Shown here piece after piece: positions 10,173-23,145 of a stretch of 64,000 nt of DNA. The position numbers and the translations under genes were made by a program. The notes beneath the pieces were generated by a model. That model saw nothing but the letters and a program-made list of their open reading frames with translations. It did no database searches and was not told the origin of the DNA. The number at the start of each line of letters is the position of its first letter. The stretch's first letter is position 1. The stretch comes from Lanius collurio (lineage: Eukaryota; Chordata; Aves; Passeriformes; Laniidae). The stretch spans positions 21,906,306-21,970,305 of the forward strand of contig JACBWW010000017.1 in the NCBI GenBank assembly GCA_020086605.1, given 5' to 3'.

Positions 10173-11476
10173 TGTGTTGATTTGACATGGGCTGGTTTTC
10201 TGTAGTGGGAGAGGGCCACAGAGGTGGTTTCTGTGAGAAGCTGCAAGGAGCATCTCACAGGATCTCTGATGGCTCTGAAGATGGACACGCTGCTGGCCCA
10301 GTGACAGAGGTTGGTAACGCCTCTGTGATGACACATGCAAGAAGAAAATCAAAACAGTGCGTGGGCAATTTTTTCCAGGGGTGGTGAGGCGCGGCCGCTG
10401 GGGCATCCCAGCATGGCCTGCGATGAGCCTTGCCTGCCTGGCCACCCCTAGCCAGCTGTTCCGCGGCAGACGGGCAGCGGTGGCCTCTCCCTCTCGGTGA
10501 GAGGTGTTAAATAGCGCCAGTGCCGCGGCCCTGCCCCCGCGGTGGCTGCGGGGCCATGTGGCTGACACAGGACACACGGCGTGCAATTCCCTGGCGCGCA
10601 GCCTAGACGGGATCAACCTCCCCACCCTGCGAGGTGCTGCAAAAATCTTTGAATTAGCGGAATTGTTGGCAGTGGTACCTATGGACAGCAGGTTTTTTTC
10701 TAGCTACCAGAGGGAGCGAGGGCAAGTAAGAGAAAGCAACCTGGCAGCACCAAGGTCAGTGGAGAAGGAAGGGGAGGAGGTGCTCTAAGCGTTGGAGCCG
10801 AGATTCCTTTGCAAGCTGTGGTGAGGAACATGGTGAAACAAACTGTCCCCCTGTTATCCATGGAGTCCATGGGGGATGCAGAGATCCACTTTCAGCCCGT
10901 GGGAAAAGTGCTTATGCCGGAGTGAGGGGATGCCACAGAAAGCTATAATCCAGTGGGAGACCCAAAGAGAGAGAGGGCCCCTGCTTCCAGAGACAGAGGG
11001 CCATTGGTTCCAAACTAGAGCAGCCCATATGTAAAAGACTGCACCCCATGGACTATTGACCCATGCCACAACAGTTCCGAGAAGACTCTTTGCCTGTGGG
11101 AAGGACCCCACAGCATAGCAGAAGAAAAGCTCCTCTCCCTGAGCAAATGGAAGAAGATCTCAGATGTCGAACTGACCAAACCCCCATGCTCTGTCTCCTT
11201 GTGCTGTCAGTGGGAAGGAGGGAGGGGCTGGGGCGGAAAAAGGTATTTTAAAGGCTTACTTTACTTCTCATTATCCTCCTCTGACTCTGTTAATCATAAA
11301 TTTATTTTATACCTTTAAATGTAAACCTGTTTTGCCTTTAGAGTGTTTTTCTCCCAATCCTCATCTCAACTCATGAGCCATTTGTTAATTTTTTTCCCTC
11401 TCCTCTGCTGAAAGCAAGAGGGTGAGCAAATGGCTCTCATGGGTGCCTGGCGTTTGGCCAGTGTTAAACCAAGACA
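10173..11476 (+). mobile_element. Solo LTR of an avian endogenous retrovirus (copy A, with GC-rich insert)
   Basis: The element starts TGTGTTGATTTGACATGGGC and ends ...GTTAAACCAAGACA, the usual TG...CA termini. A direct GCAT repeat flanks it (10169-10172 and 11477-11480), consistent with a short target-site duplication. It aligns by eye over most of its length with 49322-50373: shared blocks include ggccacagaggtgg, tctgtgagaagctgc, caccaaggtcagtggagaag and the end block tgggtgcctggc. No gag, pol or env sequence is attached, so it is a solo LTR. It belongs to a family of roughly 1-kb LTRs that I associate with avian class III (ERVL-like) elements; that assignment is from memory. Relative to the second copy it carries about 320 extra bases (see 10378-10700). 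Confidence 0.8.
10378..10700. other. CpG-dense segment inserted in LTR copy A
   Basis: This segment has no counterpart in the related LTR at 49322-50373, where the sequence passes directly from the tract near 49545 to the block resembling gagaacatgagagaac. It is very GC-rich, with about 22 CpG dinucleotides between 10388 and 10665 by hand count, and includes a gcggccgc octamer. T-tracts bound it on both sides (tttttt-cca near 10371-10377, ttttttt-cta near 10693-10702). It has no recognisable coding content. It may be a nested insertion, or a part of the LTR that the other copy has lost. Confidence 0.5.
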
Positions 11477-13614
11477 GCATACAGGAAGCCTGAAAATTGT
11501 CTCTGATATTGCCATTCACACATTCCTAATAGTCTGTAAAAATGTAATCCAGTTCTGGAGTTTAGGGCATAAGGATTTATTCCATTGCACTTCCTTCAGA
11601 TGTAGTCAGTAATTCCATCATTAAATATATTTGTTTTTTATACCAAAAGTAATTTTTGGGTTTTGACAATGGAGTTTGTTTCCAGTTCTTGATTGGTAGT
11701 AGACCCGTGCCTGCTTTCCAGTCAATATCCAGGTTGCTTAAGATTTATTTCAAATTCTGCAATTTAAAGCACTGTTACTATCAACACCTTTAATGAAAGC
11801 TGTTAGTTCAATGAAACTAGTTAAAATACGTGTTTTGCATCTGTCTACTCATGGGTGCACCTAGATTTTTAGAGACTAAATTAATTACTAATGAAAAATT
11901 GCTATGTGGTATGAAAAACTTAAGCTTATAATGAGACCTAAATGGAGTTGGAGGTGAGGGTAATCATCTTTACATCCACAGCCCCTTTTCTAAGTCAATC
12001 AAACAATTTTTTTCTTTCATTCCCAACAGTAGTTTGTATAATATTTGTGTTCTTGTTTAGAACAACTCTCACAAAAGCCAAAATTCTATTATAGGAATGA
12101 AGCATCTTTCAAGAGTGCTGGCTTTCAGTGCTGATAGTAAGGTGTGCTGTGGTCTGAGCAGGGCTTACACCAGTGGTGGGGCCCCACAGAAGTTTTGTGT
12201 TGCCAACAATGCATTAATAAAATTCTTTGATTTACAGGTGTAGTTAATGACAATTAAGGAAATTGATGGGCTTCTCGGCCACAGAAAGATAGAGTGACAC
12301 AGATGCTGTTTCTTTAATATTCAGAGTTTTTTAAGGTACAGCATACTTCTGTGGGTAACTTTACACTTGGTTGAAGGACAATGAACAGAGGAAGGTATCT
12401 GTCAAAAATACTTCAAAACTTCAAGCAGTGTGCTGTTTCAAATGGCAAGAGTTGCCTAGAAAAAAAATATGCTACTCAACTTACAATAAAAAATAGCTCT
12501 GATCCCTTTAGAAAAGAGTACAAAGTTTTGAGTTGTGTTCTCTGTGTTGGATGGATTGCTGTTATACAACTCACCACTGAAAAGCTTCTTCTACCTTTAA
12601 AAGACCTCTCTCCATCCAGTTTATCCATTAAGAAAGATCTGTTACATTTTGTTGATCTCTTCTAGAGCTAGAAAAGAGTGATGGAATTCATTGGTTGGCT
12701 TGGCTGAGCCTTACCTGTGGTAACACTTTATGTGATTGCCTGGCAGCTGGTAGGAGCTGGAGGGAGCTGAAGTTTTAAGTAGCTGGAAAAGGTACAAGCT
12801 GAAGTCTTATCAACAAGTAAAGAATTTTCAGAAATCTCTTTCATTAATAACTTCAAGTTTTGTTATGCGAAGTTATACTTCTTAGAAGGAACAAATAAAA
12901 TGTCATACTTTCAGTGTTTTATTATGCCTATGATGTTGGTTTATGTTTTTTTTTTTAACTGACTGCCTGGCAAGAGCTATTAGGACATATTTCTTCCTTA
13001 AAAATAAATTAATAATCTAACATCTTGAAGGTAGGATTTATGAAGAAGTTTTATTCCTTAACTATTTTGACTGTAATATTTTTGAATTATTAGTGGACAT
13101 TCTATTTCTTCTTCTTGGATACATATTTGTGGGATGCTGACTAGTCACTAATGAGTTAGTGGCCTAATTTTCATTGGCTTCTAGGTAAAAATATTGGACA
13201 ACTAGCAAAGGAAACATTTCTTTCCCTGCCTATTATAATCTATTTTAATTTCTACTTTCTATAGGTAAACTAATAGCAGAGGGAAGGCTGAATGTCTCAG
13301 CAGATTGATTTACCCATGGAGAGTCTGTGTATCTTTGATGTAAGGTGAAAGCTGAATCACTGTAAAAAAACATTCTCATTCTAGGGCAGAAGTCTATATG
13401 TGCTATCCTGCTTAATTGTCGATTTTCAGGCCTCGTGGAGAGTTTTAAAGTAAATCCTTCCTGTTGTATGATTTAGCTGCAGGAGGGTATATATGCAGCA
13501 GCACAGGCGTTGCAGGGCTTGTTTGATAAACAGGACTGCCTGACCCACTTCCTGTTGCTCCATGTCCTGGTGCTGGACCAGGCTTGATGTGCCTGCCACA
13601 CAGTGAAGAATGAT
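11477..13614. other. Intergenic, no gene seen
   Basis: AT-rich DNA with no recognisable exon. A 94-codon plus-strand frame at 12381-12665 has no family resemblance. I found no clear repeat, although the last ~180 bases may still belong to the LTR element that follows. Confidence 0.5.
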
Positions 13615-14234
13615 TGTGCTGGGTTGAAAACAAAACAGCAGGAGATTCCAAGTCAGAGCTACAATTTAATAGGAAAGTTAAAGGCAGTATTACAGAAACA
13701 CTGGCTTTAACTGAGAGAGTCAGAATATGACCTGACACCCTGCCAGTCAGGGTGGTGGTAGCAGTCTGATTAGATGCTGGCTACAGTCCTGTTGGAGTGA
13801 TGGATGTGGTTTTGTCGAAGCAGTGATCCTGTAGAAAGATCTGGTCTTTCTCTAGAGGTCCAGTAGTGGGTATCGAGCTCTTGTTCTTTGAGAATCCAGT
13901 GGCAGTGCCCCTATGGTGTTCCAAACCTCACATTATACCCAGGTAGAATGTCTGCTTCCTCCCACTGGGTGGGGGATCTCACCAGGGGGTGAAGTAATTT
14001 TATGAGTGGTGCTGGGAGACCTTGATGGCCCACTAACAAAGATATCCCCAGAGGGTGTTATCAGGGCTGACTCATGGAGAAGATAACACTGCCCCACCTA
14101 TTTTGACAGTTTATGAAGATGGTAATAGAATACATACTTTTGGTTGCATCTTACATTGTGACCTAAGACAATGGTGTAGAGAGAGGTCTTCGCCATTGAG
14201 CCACATGAGGCAGTTGGCTGCAAAGACTGGTGCA
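13615..14234 (-). mobile_element. Probable LTR of a second endogenous retrovirus family
   Basis: Read on the minus strand the segment has LTR character. It includes ATTAAA at 13665-13670 as a poly(A) signal, followed by a U5-like stretch ending in ...TTTCAACCCAGCACA at 13615. The left boundary (TGTGCTGGG on the plus strand) is fairly clear. The right boundary is uncertain: TGCACCAGTC at 14234 would give a TG start, but I see no matching target duplication. The body resembles a bird LTR family I recall from passerine genomes, without a certain name. No internal retroviral genes are attached. Confidence 0.5.
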
Positions 14235-17200
14235 AATTAAGTGATGTTTGAAGTGATAACATTTGCACTTGTAAATGATCTGTTCTTGTACATGGAGGTT
14301 ATGCATCTGCTGCAAAACCACTGGCTTTGGTAGGAACATTTTCAGCAGTTTCAGTGGCCACAGCTCTGCTCTGGGAACAATGCTGAGTCCTTCCAGCTTT
14401 TCCAGTGGTCTGTCTGCCAGTCTGTCTCCCTTGGCACAGTTTCATGCCAATCCCTTAGGTCCTCTCACTGGTCACGAGAAAAACTGGCCAGCAGAGCACT
14501 AGTCATGCTGTTGGTTTCATGTGGGGGAACTTACCTCAGACTGTGAGAGAGGGCAGTCGACACCTCCACGAATGACTCAGATGCCTAATGATGTGTGACA
14601 CATTGCTGTGTTGTGGACAGGAGCATGGCACACACAGCTGCATATCTGCAGCTCCTGCCTGCTGCTCACTGGCAGCTCCTGCCCAGGAGACTGGCAGCCA
14701 GGGAAGAAAAAATTAGGAAGACCTGACTTTACTGAAAAATAAGTCTTCCATGCATCTCTTGTTACTTTAAGGTACTTTCCTCTGGAGAGCCACGGTTGAG
14801 CACTGATCCATCACACAGAACACCAAAGCCACAGACAAGGTCATGGTGCCAGACACTGACTCAGACTGTGGAGTTGACTCTTCCTGAGGCTCAAAATTCC
14901 CCAGTTGTCCTGGAAAATTCAGTTTTCCCACTGCAGGAGAGAGTGGTCATGGACGTCTCTTGGCTCCACTGTGCTCAGGAGTGCAGCATTGCCTGCATGC
15001 CTCGTGCACTCTGCATAGCTGTGGCAGGTTCATGGCAGTAACCTGGTTTTGGTGTGCAACACAGCCCCACATTTTCTGGGGATGTAGTGCAGTGTTCCTG
15101 ATCCCACAGTGGGGGAATGGTCGGAGGAAGAGTGGCACTGCTTAGTGCTAACATTTTCCCTTCTCCGTTGCTTTCTTTGCCATAGGCAGGTTGCGTTACA
15201 GCAGTGTGCTTTACTGCATGCAAGTCCTACAGAGATCAATCCAGTACTTCCTACTTAGCCTTCCCAAGCCCCTGGCTCATACCCCAGAGCTCAGAAAAGC
15301 TTTTGGGCCTAATTTGGCCCATGCTACTCACTCCAGCAGCCTGCTTTCAAAACTGCAATGAACAAGTAAGCTAGGAAATATTTTAACCTCTTGCCACTCT
15401 CCCAAGCCTAAGGTGAGAGTATAGGGTTGGAATTGTAAAACTGAGGAAGGGAAACATTCTTCATTGTTGCTATGGAGACTGGAGTTTGTGCAGCAATGAT
15501 TTGTTCTATCTCCTTGATCTTAGGCCAAAAAGAAAAACGATAAAAGGAACATGAAAATATCACAGACAAAACCTCTGGGACATGAGATAACAATTCAAAT
15601 GACCTCTCAGCAGTATCACAAAGATGACAGGAATAGGGAAAAAAGTTTTTGTGTGTCAAGACAGTCTCTTTCTGCAGAGAAGGAACTAGCAGGAAGTTAG
15701 AAAAGGAACTAGGGCCACAGTGAACATAAGAGCAACCTCCGATTGCAGATTCTTTGTAGGATCTGGTGTTCCCTCTCCAGAGCCACTGCTGCAGCCTCAC
15801 AGTTCATGCACTCTGGTCATGATCAGATGCTCAGAGAGAAACGTAACACTTTGAACAGTAAGACCTACCCACATTTTATCTGTAATATGCATTTTTCAGC
15901 AACAGGGATATCTGGGGCTTTACCTCCTCCTAAATGGCTGTTGATGAGGTCTTCCCTTGCTAGTGCATTACCTGAAGGAAAATCTGCTGTAGAGACTGTA
16001 TGGCAGTGTAGTAAGGAACAAACACATACCTGTTCCTTGTGAGCACATGATCAGTGAGAGTATGATGACAGAACATGAAGTCTGTACCAGGCTCTATTGC
16101 AGATCAAAGCATCAAGTGTGTCTGATCACATTGCTACAGTAAATAGATTATTTCCAGTATTTGAAAGCAGCTCGGAAGCTTCAAAACATGACGCATCCTA
16201 AGCATTATATATATTGCCTTTAAAAAACCCCCAACATATCCATACCAAAAAGTGAGACTCTGCCAAACTAAAGGTATTTTGATGTTGTGGGATTTAAGCC
16301 CTGGAGTGCAGACAAAAGGCATCCCCAACACAGTAATCAGACAGGTTTCAGAGCACTGTGGAGAAACATCCCTTTTGGTTTGTGAGCGTCGAAATGCTGT
16401 GCTGATGGAGCAAAGAAGGTGGCCATATGGCCCCATCCCTGACCACTCAGTTCCATCAGCAGCCTCCTTTGGCTGTCATGACTTGAGACATAACTGAATC
16501 CATGTGCTTTTCCACAGTGATGCATGTGTCAGTCCTCAAACAGCAGCCCACGTGGAAGTGCTGCAGGACAAGTAAATCAGATGGAATTATCTTCTCCATT
16601 TTCTGTTCTTTTTCACTGTTCAGCTCTGCAAAGCTGCAGCTGGCTCCTAGAGAAAGAAGTGTTTCTCCTGGCTATTCCTAAACATCTGTATTGCCTCTGA
16701 TTAAGACAGCCAGGTGGATCCAGGGTGTACAGATGTCTGTGCTGACTGACAGTTATTGAAAGACTGGATAAAGGCTTTCAGTGTAAAAAAAATCCAGAAA
16801 TGAGATCACAGGGGACATGGTGCAGGAATTTACTGGTTTGATCCTTAATGTTGAACTGTTGTAGGAATTTTACAGGATATCACAACAAAAGCTCACCAAA
16901 ATCTGTTCAGTGAGACATAACAAGCAAGGAATATTGACCTGGAATGCCAAGGGGGTACTTGGAGCTAGAGGCAATCCTATAAAAGCTACTTCAATTTTAT
17001 TGGCATCCTACAATGTGTATAGTTATTTTGAAACCAATTTTCAGCAGGTTTATAAGCCAAAATATTATTCTGCTCATCTCAAAAGCTGGATAAATTTAAA
17101 AGTTCATGTGAGAATCAGCCTTAGAGCTGATAGCTCCTGAATAAACATCTAGAGAACTGAAAAGGGGATCTGGGGTATTGTTTAAACTCGAGTGTCTTCA

Positions 17201-17235
17201 AATGCTAAGTGTGAGTTAAGAAACTGATACTAGAT
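14235..17235. other. Intergenic, no gene seen
   Basis: Mixed-composition DNA. The part from 14240 to 15240 is somewhat GC-richer and has several overlapping short frames on both strands (for instance 14960-15145 plus and 14975-15223 minus), none with recognisable content. No clear repeat family was identified. Confidence 0.45.
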
Positions 17236-17311
17236 TGAAGTCAGGTCTTGCCTGGTTGGACTCCATGATCTTGGAGGTATTTTCCAACCTTAATGATTCT
17301 GTGATTCTGTT
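17236..17311 (+). mobile_element. CR1 LINE 3' end
   Basis: The sequence ggttggactccatgatcttggaggtattttccaacc followed by gattctgtgattctgt matches the hallmark 3' end of avian CR1. Only the terminal ~75 bases are present, typical of 5'-truncated copies. Confidence 0.85.
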
Positions 17312-20300
17312 CTTTATTTTGCTCTGTTTAATTAATCTCTTTATTACCCTAAGAACTATTTGATGAATTAAAAATTGGAGCTATTTCTTTTCAAGTTCAG
17401 AAATAAATACAAAAACTGATTGCAAGGGTTCTTAACACCAGTATAAAAAGTTCCTAAAAGTAACTAAGACTTGAGAAATTTGAAAATACCTGGGCTATAC
17501 TCTGCAAAACAACCAAAAAGGCTTAGAAAATTAATAATGTTATTAATTACTACTGAACATAATATGTGTAATGAGATACCTGTGAATCTCTTTGCATCAC
17601 ATGAACCTTATGTATGATTTATAATCACTTCTGGGTCTCATCATTACCACATAACCCCTTCTATTGTAACTAACTGATCACTATGTAATTAGTGATGGTA
17701 TAGTCATTTGAAAGAGCAAAATTTTGTTCCCTGCACAAAGGTGGCTGGGGAGAACAATAAATGTGAAATATCAGTGCTACCTGTGAGACTAAATTGCTGT
17801 TTTCCAGCAGCTGCAATCCAACAGCTGCAGCCTGTTGCTGTAGCATGGATGTTTCAGAAATGTGAGGCATGATACACAGCCATGTTTAAGTTAAACTACA
17901 CTCTTTCATTTGACTACTCTCTAAATCAAGTAACACTTAGTGTCACACCCTCTGGGGTCCAAAGGAGTACTTGTGCTGGTGGGAGGCAGGGAATGTCCTC
18001 CAGTGGAAGGGAGGGACCCATTCTCAAGGCCCCATGGTCCCCACTCCCGCCCCTTCCCAGGCAGAGTGACCAGCTTCAGGGGGCTCAGGGCCACCACCTC
18101 CATCCTCTGCATGGTGAGGTAGGGCACTTCTGGCACAGCACAGCAAACCTCTGAGGGAAATCCTGACATTATGCTGCCCATTGCTCTCAGCAGGCTGAGG
18201 TTGGGACTGCAAGGGGTTCACTTCTTCCTTGTGAAACCCACCAGCAAAGCATCTCTGGACTGTGGTGGCATGCCCACAGCAAACTTTGCCTTCCCCTTGG
18301 GGGGAAGCAAAATGGAAGAAACTGAAAATTGCATCAAACCAAATCTGGTCCCAGCTGTGTTTGTTCTTACTGTGATTTTTACAGTCCTGAGGTGGCAGTT
18401 CTTTACCAGAATTGTTTGCTTTTCATCTGAGAAAATGGAAAGCCTGACTTGGAAAAAAGATTTCTTAGCTCTTTCCCTTTGCAGGTAAGAAAAACTGCTT
18501 CAGGTTTGCAAACCTGTCTAAGATTATCGAAATTGATGCTATTTTACTGAAACATCTGAAGCTTTGGGAAGCTCAGGACCCACTGCACTGGCCTCTGCAA
18601 CAGAGGTCTCCTCTGTGCAAATGAGCAGGGACTTCTGTCATCACTCCAAGGGATCTGTGTGGATTTTCTGAATTAATTTTAGCATACCGCAGAGGGATTA
18701 GGAGGGAACCTTTGTACCATCTGTCCTGGACTGCAAGTGAGCCTTTCTAGAAATTACTCAGATGCTTTGGTGTAGACAGGCTGCTTAGATGTGTTTTTCA
18801 GCCTCAGGGCACTGCATAGAGCCTGAAATACCAACATTTTAAAGAGCATGGCCTTAAAATGCCATGTCTTTAAATAAAAAATGAACTTTATAATAAGCAT
18901 TTGCAATAAGCCCTAAAATAGGCTGCTTGTTTTCTTTTTTAGAAATGATTCTCACTTCCTGTGCCAAATACCAAGTATGCAGCAACATCGGCTGCATAAA
19001 AATGCACATCTGCTCAGCAGGGGAAGAGGGGCAGACACAGAGGTCATCTTTGGGGGGCATGGTGAGTGAGGGGATAAACAGATGTAAGAGGCTGTGGAGG
19101 GTGTGGAGAGGCACTTGGTACAGCTGCTCTCTGAGCTGCATGTACCACTGCCCTGCCCTGTACCATCCTCGGTCAGCCTCATTCAGCAAGGAGGAGGGGG
19201 CTTCCCAAGCCCCGGGAACGTGGCTTGTTGCTAAGACTCAGCCTCTGCCATAAATATGAAGGGTTTTTTATACTCTTTCTGACATTCTGCCCGGATTGCA
19301 TGCTGTGAAAATTCAGAGCTGTCATGGAGCCTTGACAGGCCAGTGAGCACCCTGCCCAAGCAAGATTTTTACTGTATTGTCTTCCCAACAGATGGGACAG
19401 GCAGTTCCTCCTAGACTGTGGACCACAGGCCTTCCTAGGCCTTTGGTGTGCACCGTGCTTCCATGGTGCTTGCGAGCAGGGTATGAAACAATTTATAGTA
19501 CTTGGCATATTTCTATGAAATATTTATAGAGGTACTATATTCCAGTGAATTTTATTGCTTGCTTATGCAATTCAGATGATAAAAAGGCCCTTTCTAACCC
19601 ACAGAAAATAAATCGATCAGCACTGTAGAAATAAGATTTGCAAGTGGCAGTGTCATCGACTGACTGGAATCCAGAACAAGGGCAAGCACCATTCCTCCAG
19701 TAAGCCCCAGACACAGGGGAGAAGGTGGCAAGGTTCACCTGGGCCTGTGGAGCCAGGCTCCTGCTGCTTGTGTTAGAGAAGGAGATTTGTCAGCATCTGG
19801 GCCTGAGAACCAGCCTGAGTTTCCAGTCAGGGCAGCCCAAGTTGTGGCTGAGGAGCAGCACTGCTCGTTGCTCACCCTCATGCAGCTGGTGTAGAAAAAA
19901 CCCAAAGCTGTAGAGAAATTCACAGTCTCAGGTTGTCTGCTGAAAGATACAAATTGCAATGGTCCCTAATGTCTGTCTGGAGGCAAGAACAGTATTTCAT
20001 TTGGTTAAGGGGAACCTTCCCATTCCCTGAGCACATGCATAAATGCTGGTGCAGAATAAAACCCACCCCAAATGAGTTTTCATCAAAAGCAAAAGTGAGT
20101 TATGAAATTGTGTTCAATATAGTGGTGATTTTCTCTTTTCACTGCAGGACAGACTCCAAGGGATGCAAGACAGAAAAGCTTGAAATCAGTCTTCAGTCAG
20201 TCTTTCTTTTCCATGGAGATTTTCCTTTGTTCTCCCTTATTTTCCTTCTTGAAAGTAAGTTGTCTCACCAGAGTCTCTGGCTCTGGCAGCCCCATCCCAC

Positions 20301-21925
20301 AAGAAAAGGAGGTGGTGGCAGATCCTCCTTGCTGCTCAGCCCTGCCATGCCCTGCTCCCAGCACACAGCTCTGGGGCAGAGCTGACTTTGAGGGAGACAC
20401 TGGATTAAGAGAGACAGGAGCCAAGAGTGGCAAGCATTGGTTTAATTTTCTTTATGTTTTCTGCTTTTTTTCCCAGAGTTCTTTGTTTCAGAGTAAAAGT
20501 GGAGTAAGGGATTAGATAAAGAAGAACTGAATGAAGAGGTGGGGCTTGGATCAGTGGTGATGGAGGAAAAAAGGGCTGGAAAAATAAAACACGTACTTTG
20601 TCACAGGATGTCCATACCCACTTTGAGGCCAGCAGGCTGCTAGATCTACCAGATACCACTGGGTTATCAGGGAAACATCAGCATTTCTTCCTCTCCATGT
20701 TCATCTGAGTTTTCTCAGCTGTTAGCAGGATGAACTCCTAAGTGATATTTCCTATAAGAAGGCTATTTAGAAACAGACGTGCAATAATTTTGGGATCATC
20801 CTTATTTTAATGTGGCCTTATATGAATTTGTCTTCAGATCCTTAGGATGGCTAATTCTTCATTGTACATGATGATTCATCATTAAAATAATAATCACCTT
20901 ACTGGCTGCATAGCATTTAATCTTTCAGCAAATAAGGAAGTGATTGAAACTTGCTCTTATCGCACCAGCACAAGTTTGTTCAGAAGAAGAACATAAGTAT
21001 GTTATTTTTGTACAAATTGGTATAATGAGCTGTCTCTGTGCTATTATCTCTGAGCATTAACTGGCTCTATTATGCAGGATAATACTCAGAATAATTATTA
21101 CTTATCTGCGTGTACATACACTGAATAATAAAATAATTAGACCTTTTAAAACAGAAGATAGAAAAGATTCCATTTACTGTAATTCTGACTTTCTGATTAT
21201 AAGGTTGGAATAAAAAATGTGATATTTCATCAGTTTGTCAAGCCACTAAAAGCTGGATTTGTAGAAATCAGTGCAGGCTTTGTGTAAGGTATGTATTTTG
21301 TCAGTCTAGACTGAGCAGAGATTTACATAGGGATGTGAAGGATCTGGGCTGTTGAAATTCAGAGATGGATGAAGCTGCTGGGCACAACAAGCTCCTTGTA
21401 AGAGCAGTGCTCATGCTGTGTGCAACTGTGCTTAGGTGCAGGGGTTTGCAGTGCCTGTCCCATGGGAGCCTGCACATATGGAGAGCAGGAGGAGCTGGGC
21501 TCCTGCAGCTGTGGAGGCTCATTTCTTCTCCAGGTGAAGCTGCTCCTTTCCCTGCCAGCTGGCCAAATTCCTCATGTGGTGGAGTGAGCACGGTCTGCCT
21601 GGCAGCTCAGGCTGATGTCTCATGCAGAGCTGACCTGGCTATTGCATCTCAGAAAAGTTGTCTGGGCTCTTGGGTGGTATGAGCACACCGGATCCTCCTG
21701 AAATAATGCCCTCTGTGGAAGGTTACCTACGGAGATGTCATGTGCTCTGACTGCCAGAGTCTCCCTTCTGTCCCACGGGGCAGCTTCTGCTTCACATGAG
21801 TGCTGGGAAGACAAAAGCAATAATAGTGTTAAAAATGGTAATGTCTTGCTGTACAAAAAGGTAAAATGCTCCAGCCCTGGTATTCTTTTGGACATATTTG
21901 AAAGACATATGTCCTTCAGAAATGG
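17312..21925. other. Intergenic, no gene seen
   Basis: About 4.6 kb without a supported exon. Frames of 100 codons or more at 18171-18488 and 18854-19253 overlap each other on opposite strands and have no family resemblance. The part from 20700 to 21290 is AT-rich and repeat-free and is discussed as a possible conserved block. Confidence 0.45.
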
Positions 21926-22257
21926 AATCATAGAATCATGGAATAGTTTAGATTGGAAAAGACCTTTAAGACCATGTCTGTAAGTGCCACATCTGCACAT
22001 CCTTTAAATATCCACAGGGATGGTGACTTCACCACTTCCCTGGTCAGGCTCTTCCAGTACTTAACACTTTAATTGAAGAAACTTTTCATAATGTCCAATC
22101 TAAGCCTCTCTTGGCAGAGCCTGAGGCCATTTCCTCTCATCCTGTTGCTTGTTACTTGAGACAACAGATTGACCTCCACCTTGCTACTACGCCTTTCAAG
22201 TAGTTGTAGATCCACAAGGTGTCCCCAAAGACGTCCCTGCTCTCCACAAGAGAGCAC
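21926..22257 (-). mobile_element. CR1 LINE fragment
   Basis: It starts at the left with aatcatagaatcatggaatag, the reverse complement of the CR1 terminal repeat, then follows the CR1 3' region backwards (tggaaaagacctttaagacc, tggtcaggctcttccagtac, caatctaagcctctc). The element is on the minus strand and 5'-truncated near 22257. Confidence 0.85.
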
Positions 22258-23129
22258 AATGGTCCTGAGGAATGTCAGGGGGTGTTTTCCATTTCTTGGT
22301 GGATAAGTATTTAAGGTGGAATTTGCTTGTTTTTTTAGGACACCTCAGGAATAACTGAACTGTGTCAGATAATGAAGAGAAACCAATTCATCTCATACTC
22401 TCTTGCAAATCCCAGACACTGGGTTAATCACAAAAATGATTAGGTATTCGAAGCAGACTGGTGGAACATTTTAATTCTGTTTGTTGAGAGCTGTAAACAT
22501 AATTGATTTACATTTCTCTGCAATAAGTTAATTTGAGAGAGTGCTCCCATTGTGAATAATATCAGATTCAAGGATGTATGGCTTACAAATCTCAGTGGCT
22601 CCACTGGAGAAAATACAGATCACTCCTTGCTGCTGAGGATGAAAAGGATAAAGACTAATGACTGGTAAATGTTGGCTTCCTGTAAACAGAAAATTACCAA
22701 ATCTGATAAATGCAATATATTAGCACTGTAACACAAGAAGCAACATGCTCTCCATTATCCCTGATAAGTTAATGGATCAGTGCTGAAATTTAAAAAAAGA
22801 AATTAAAGAAAATCTTTGGATGCAAGGTCTCCCCTATTCAGAGTAGTTTTGGATATAAAAAAAACCCAACTTTGTTTCCTGGAAATACTACAATTAACTG
22901 AAGGTATGATGTATGAAACATTTTTCCATCACAAAATGTAGATAGCTGAAGACAAAGATCCCTACAGAAGGACATCCCTTGAGATAGAATCTTTTGCTTT
23001 AATTGTGGTGAGTCAGAGAGAAGGAGGGAGTGGGCTGAACACAGAAATGCAGCAGACCCAGATTCAAACTCGTGCTGATGCTGCAAATGTTAATCTTCAC
23101 TGGCTTGGTTAAACACTCTCTAACGTGTC

Positions 23130-23145
23130 TTTTTTTTTTTTTTTT
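23130..23145. repeat. Homopolymer T run (16)
   Basis: Sixteen consecutive T, with a second run of about eleven T starting near 23206. No transposon body is attached on the 5' side, so this is not clearly a poly(A) tail of a minus-strand retrocopy. Confidence 0.85.

Noticed and set aside
9683..10180. 165-codon plus-strand frame
   Set aside because: Cys/Ser/Leu-rich with no family resemblance, overlapped by a 120-codon frame on the other strand, and running into the LTR start. Expected by chance at this GC content.
10083..10625. 180-codon minus-strand frame
   Set aside because: It spans the LTR boundary and the CpG-dense insert; the length follows from low stop frequency in GC-rich DNA.
12381..12665. 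94-codon plus-strand frame
   Set aside because: No homology recognised and no splice or promoter context.
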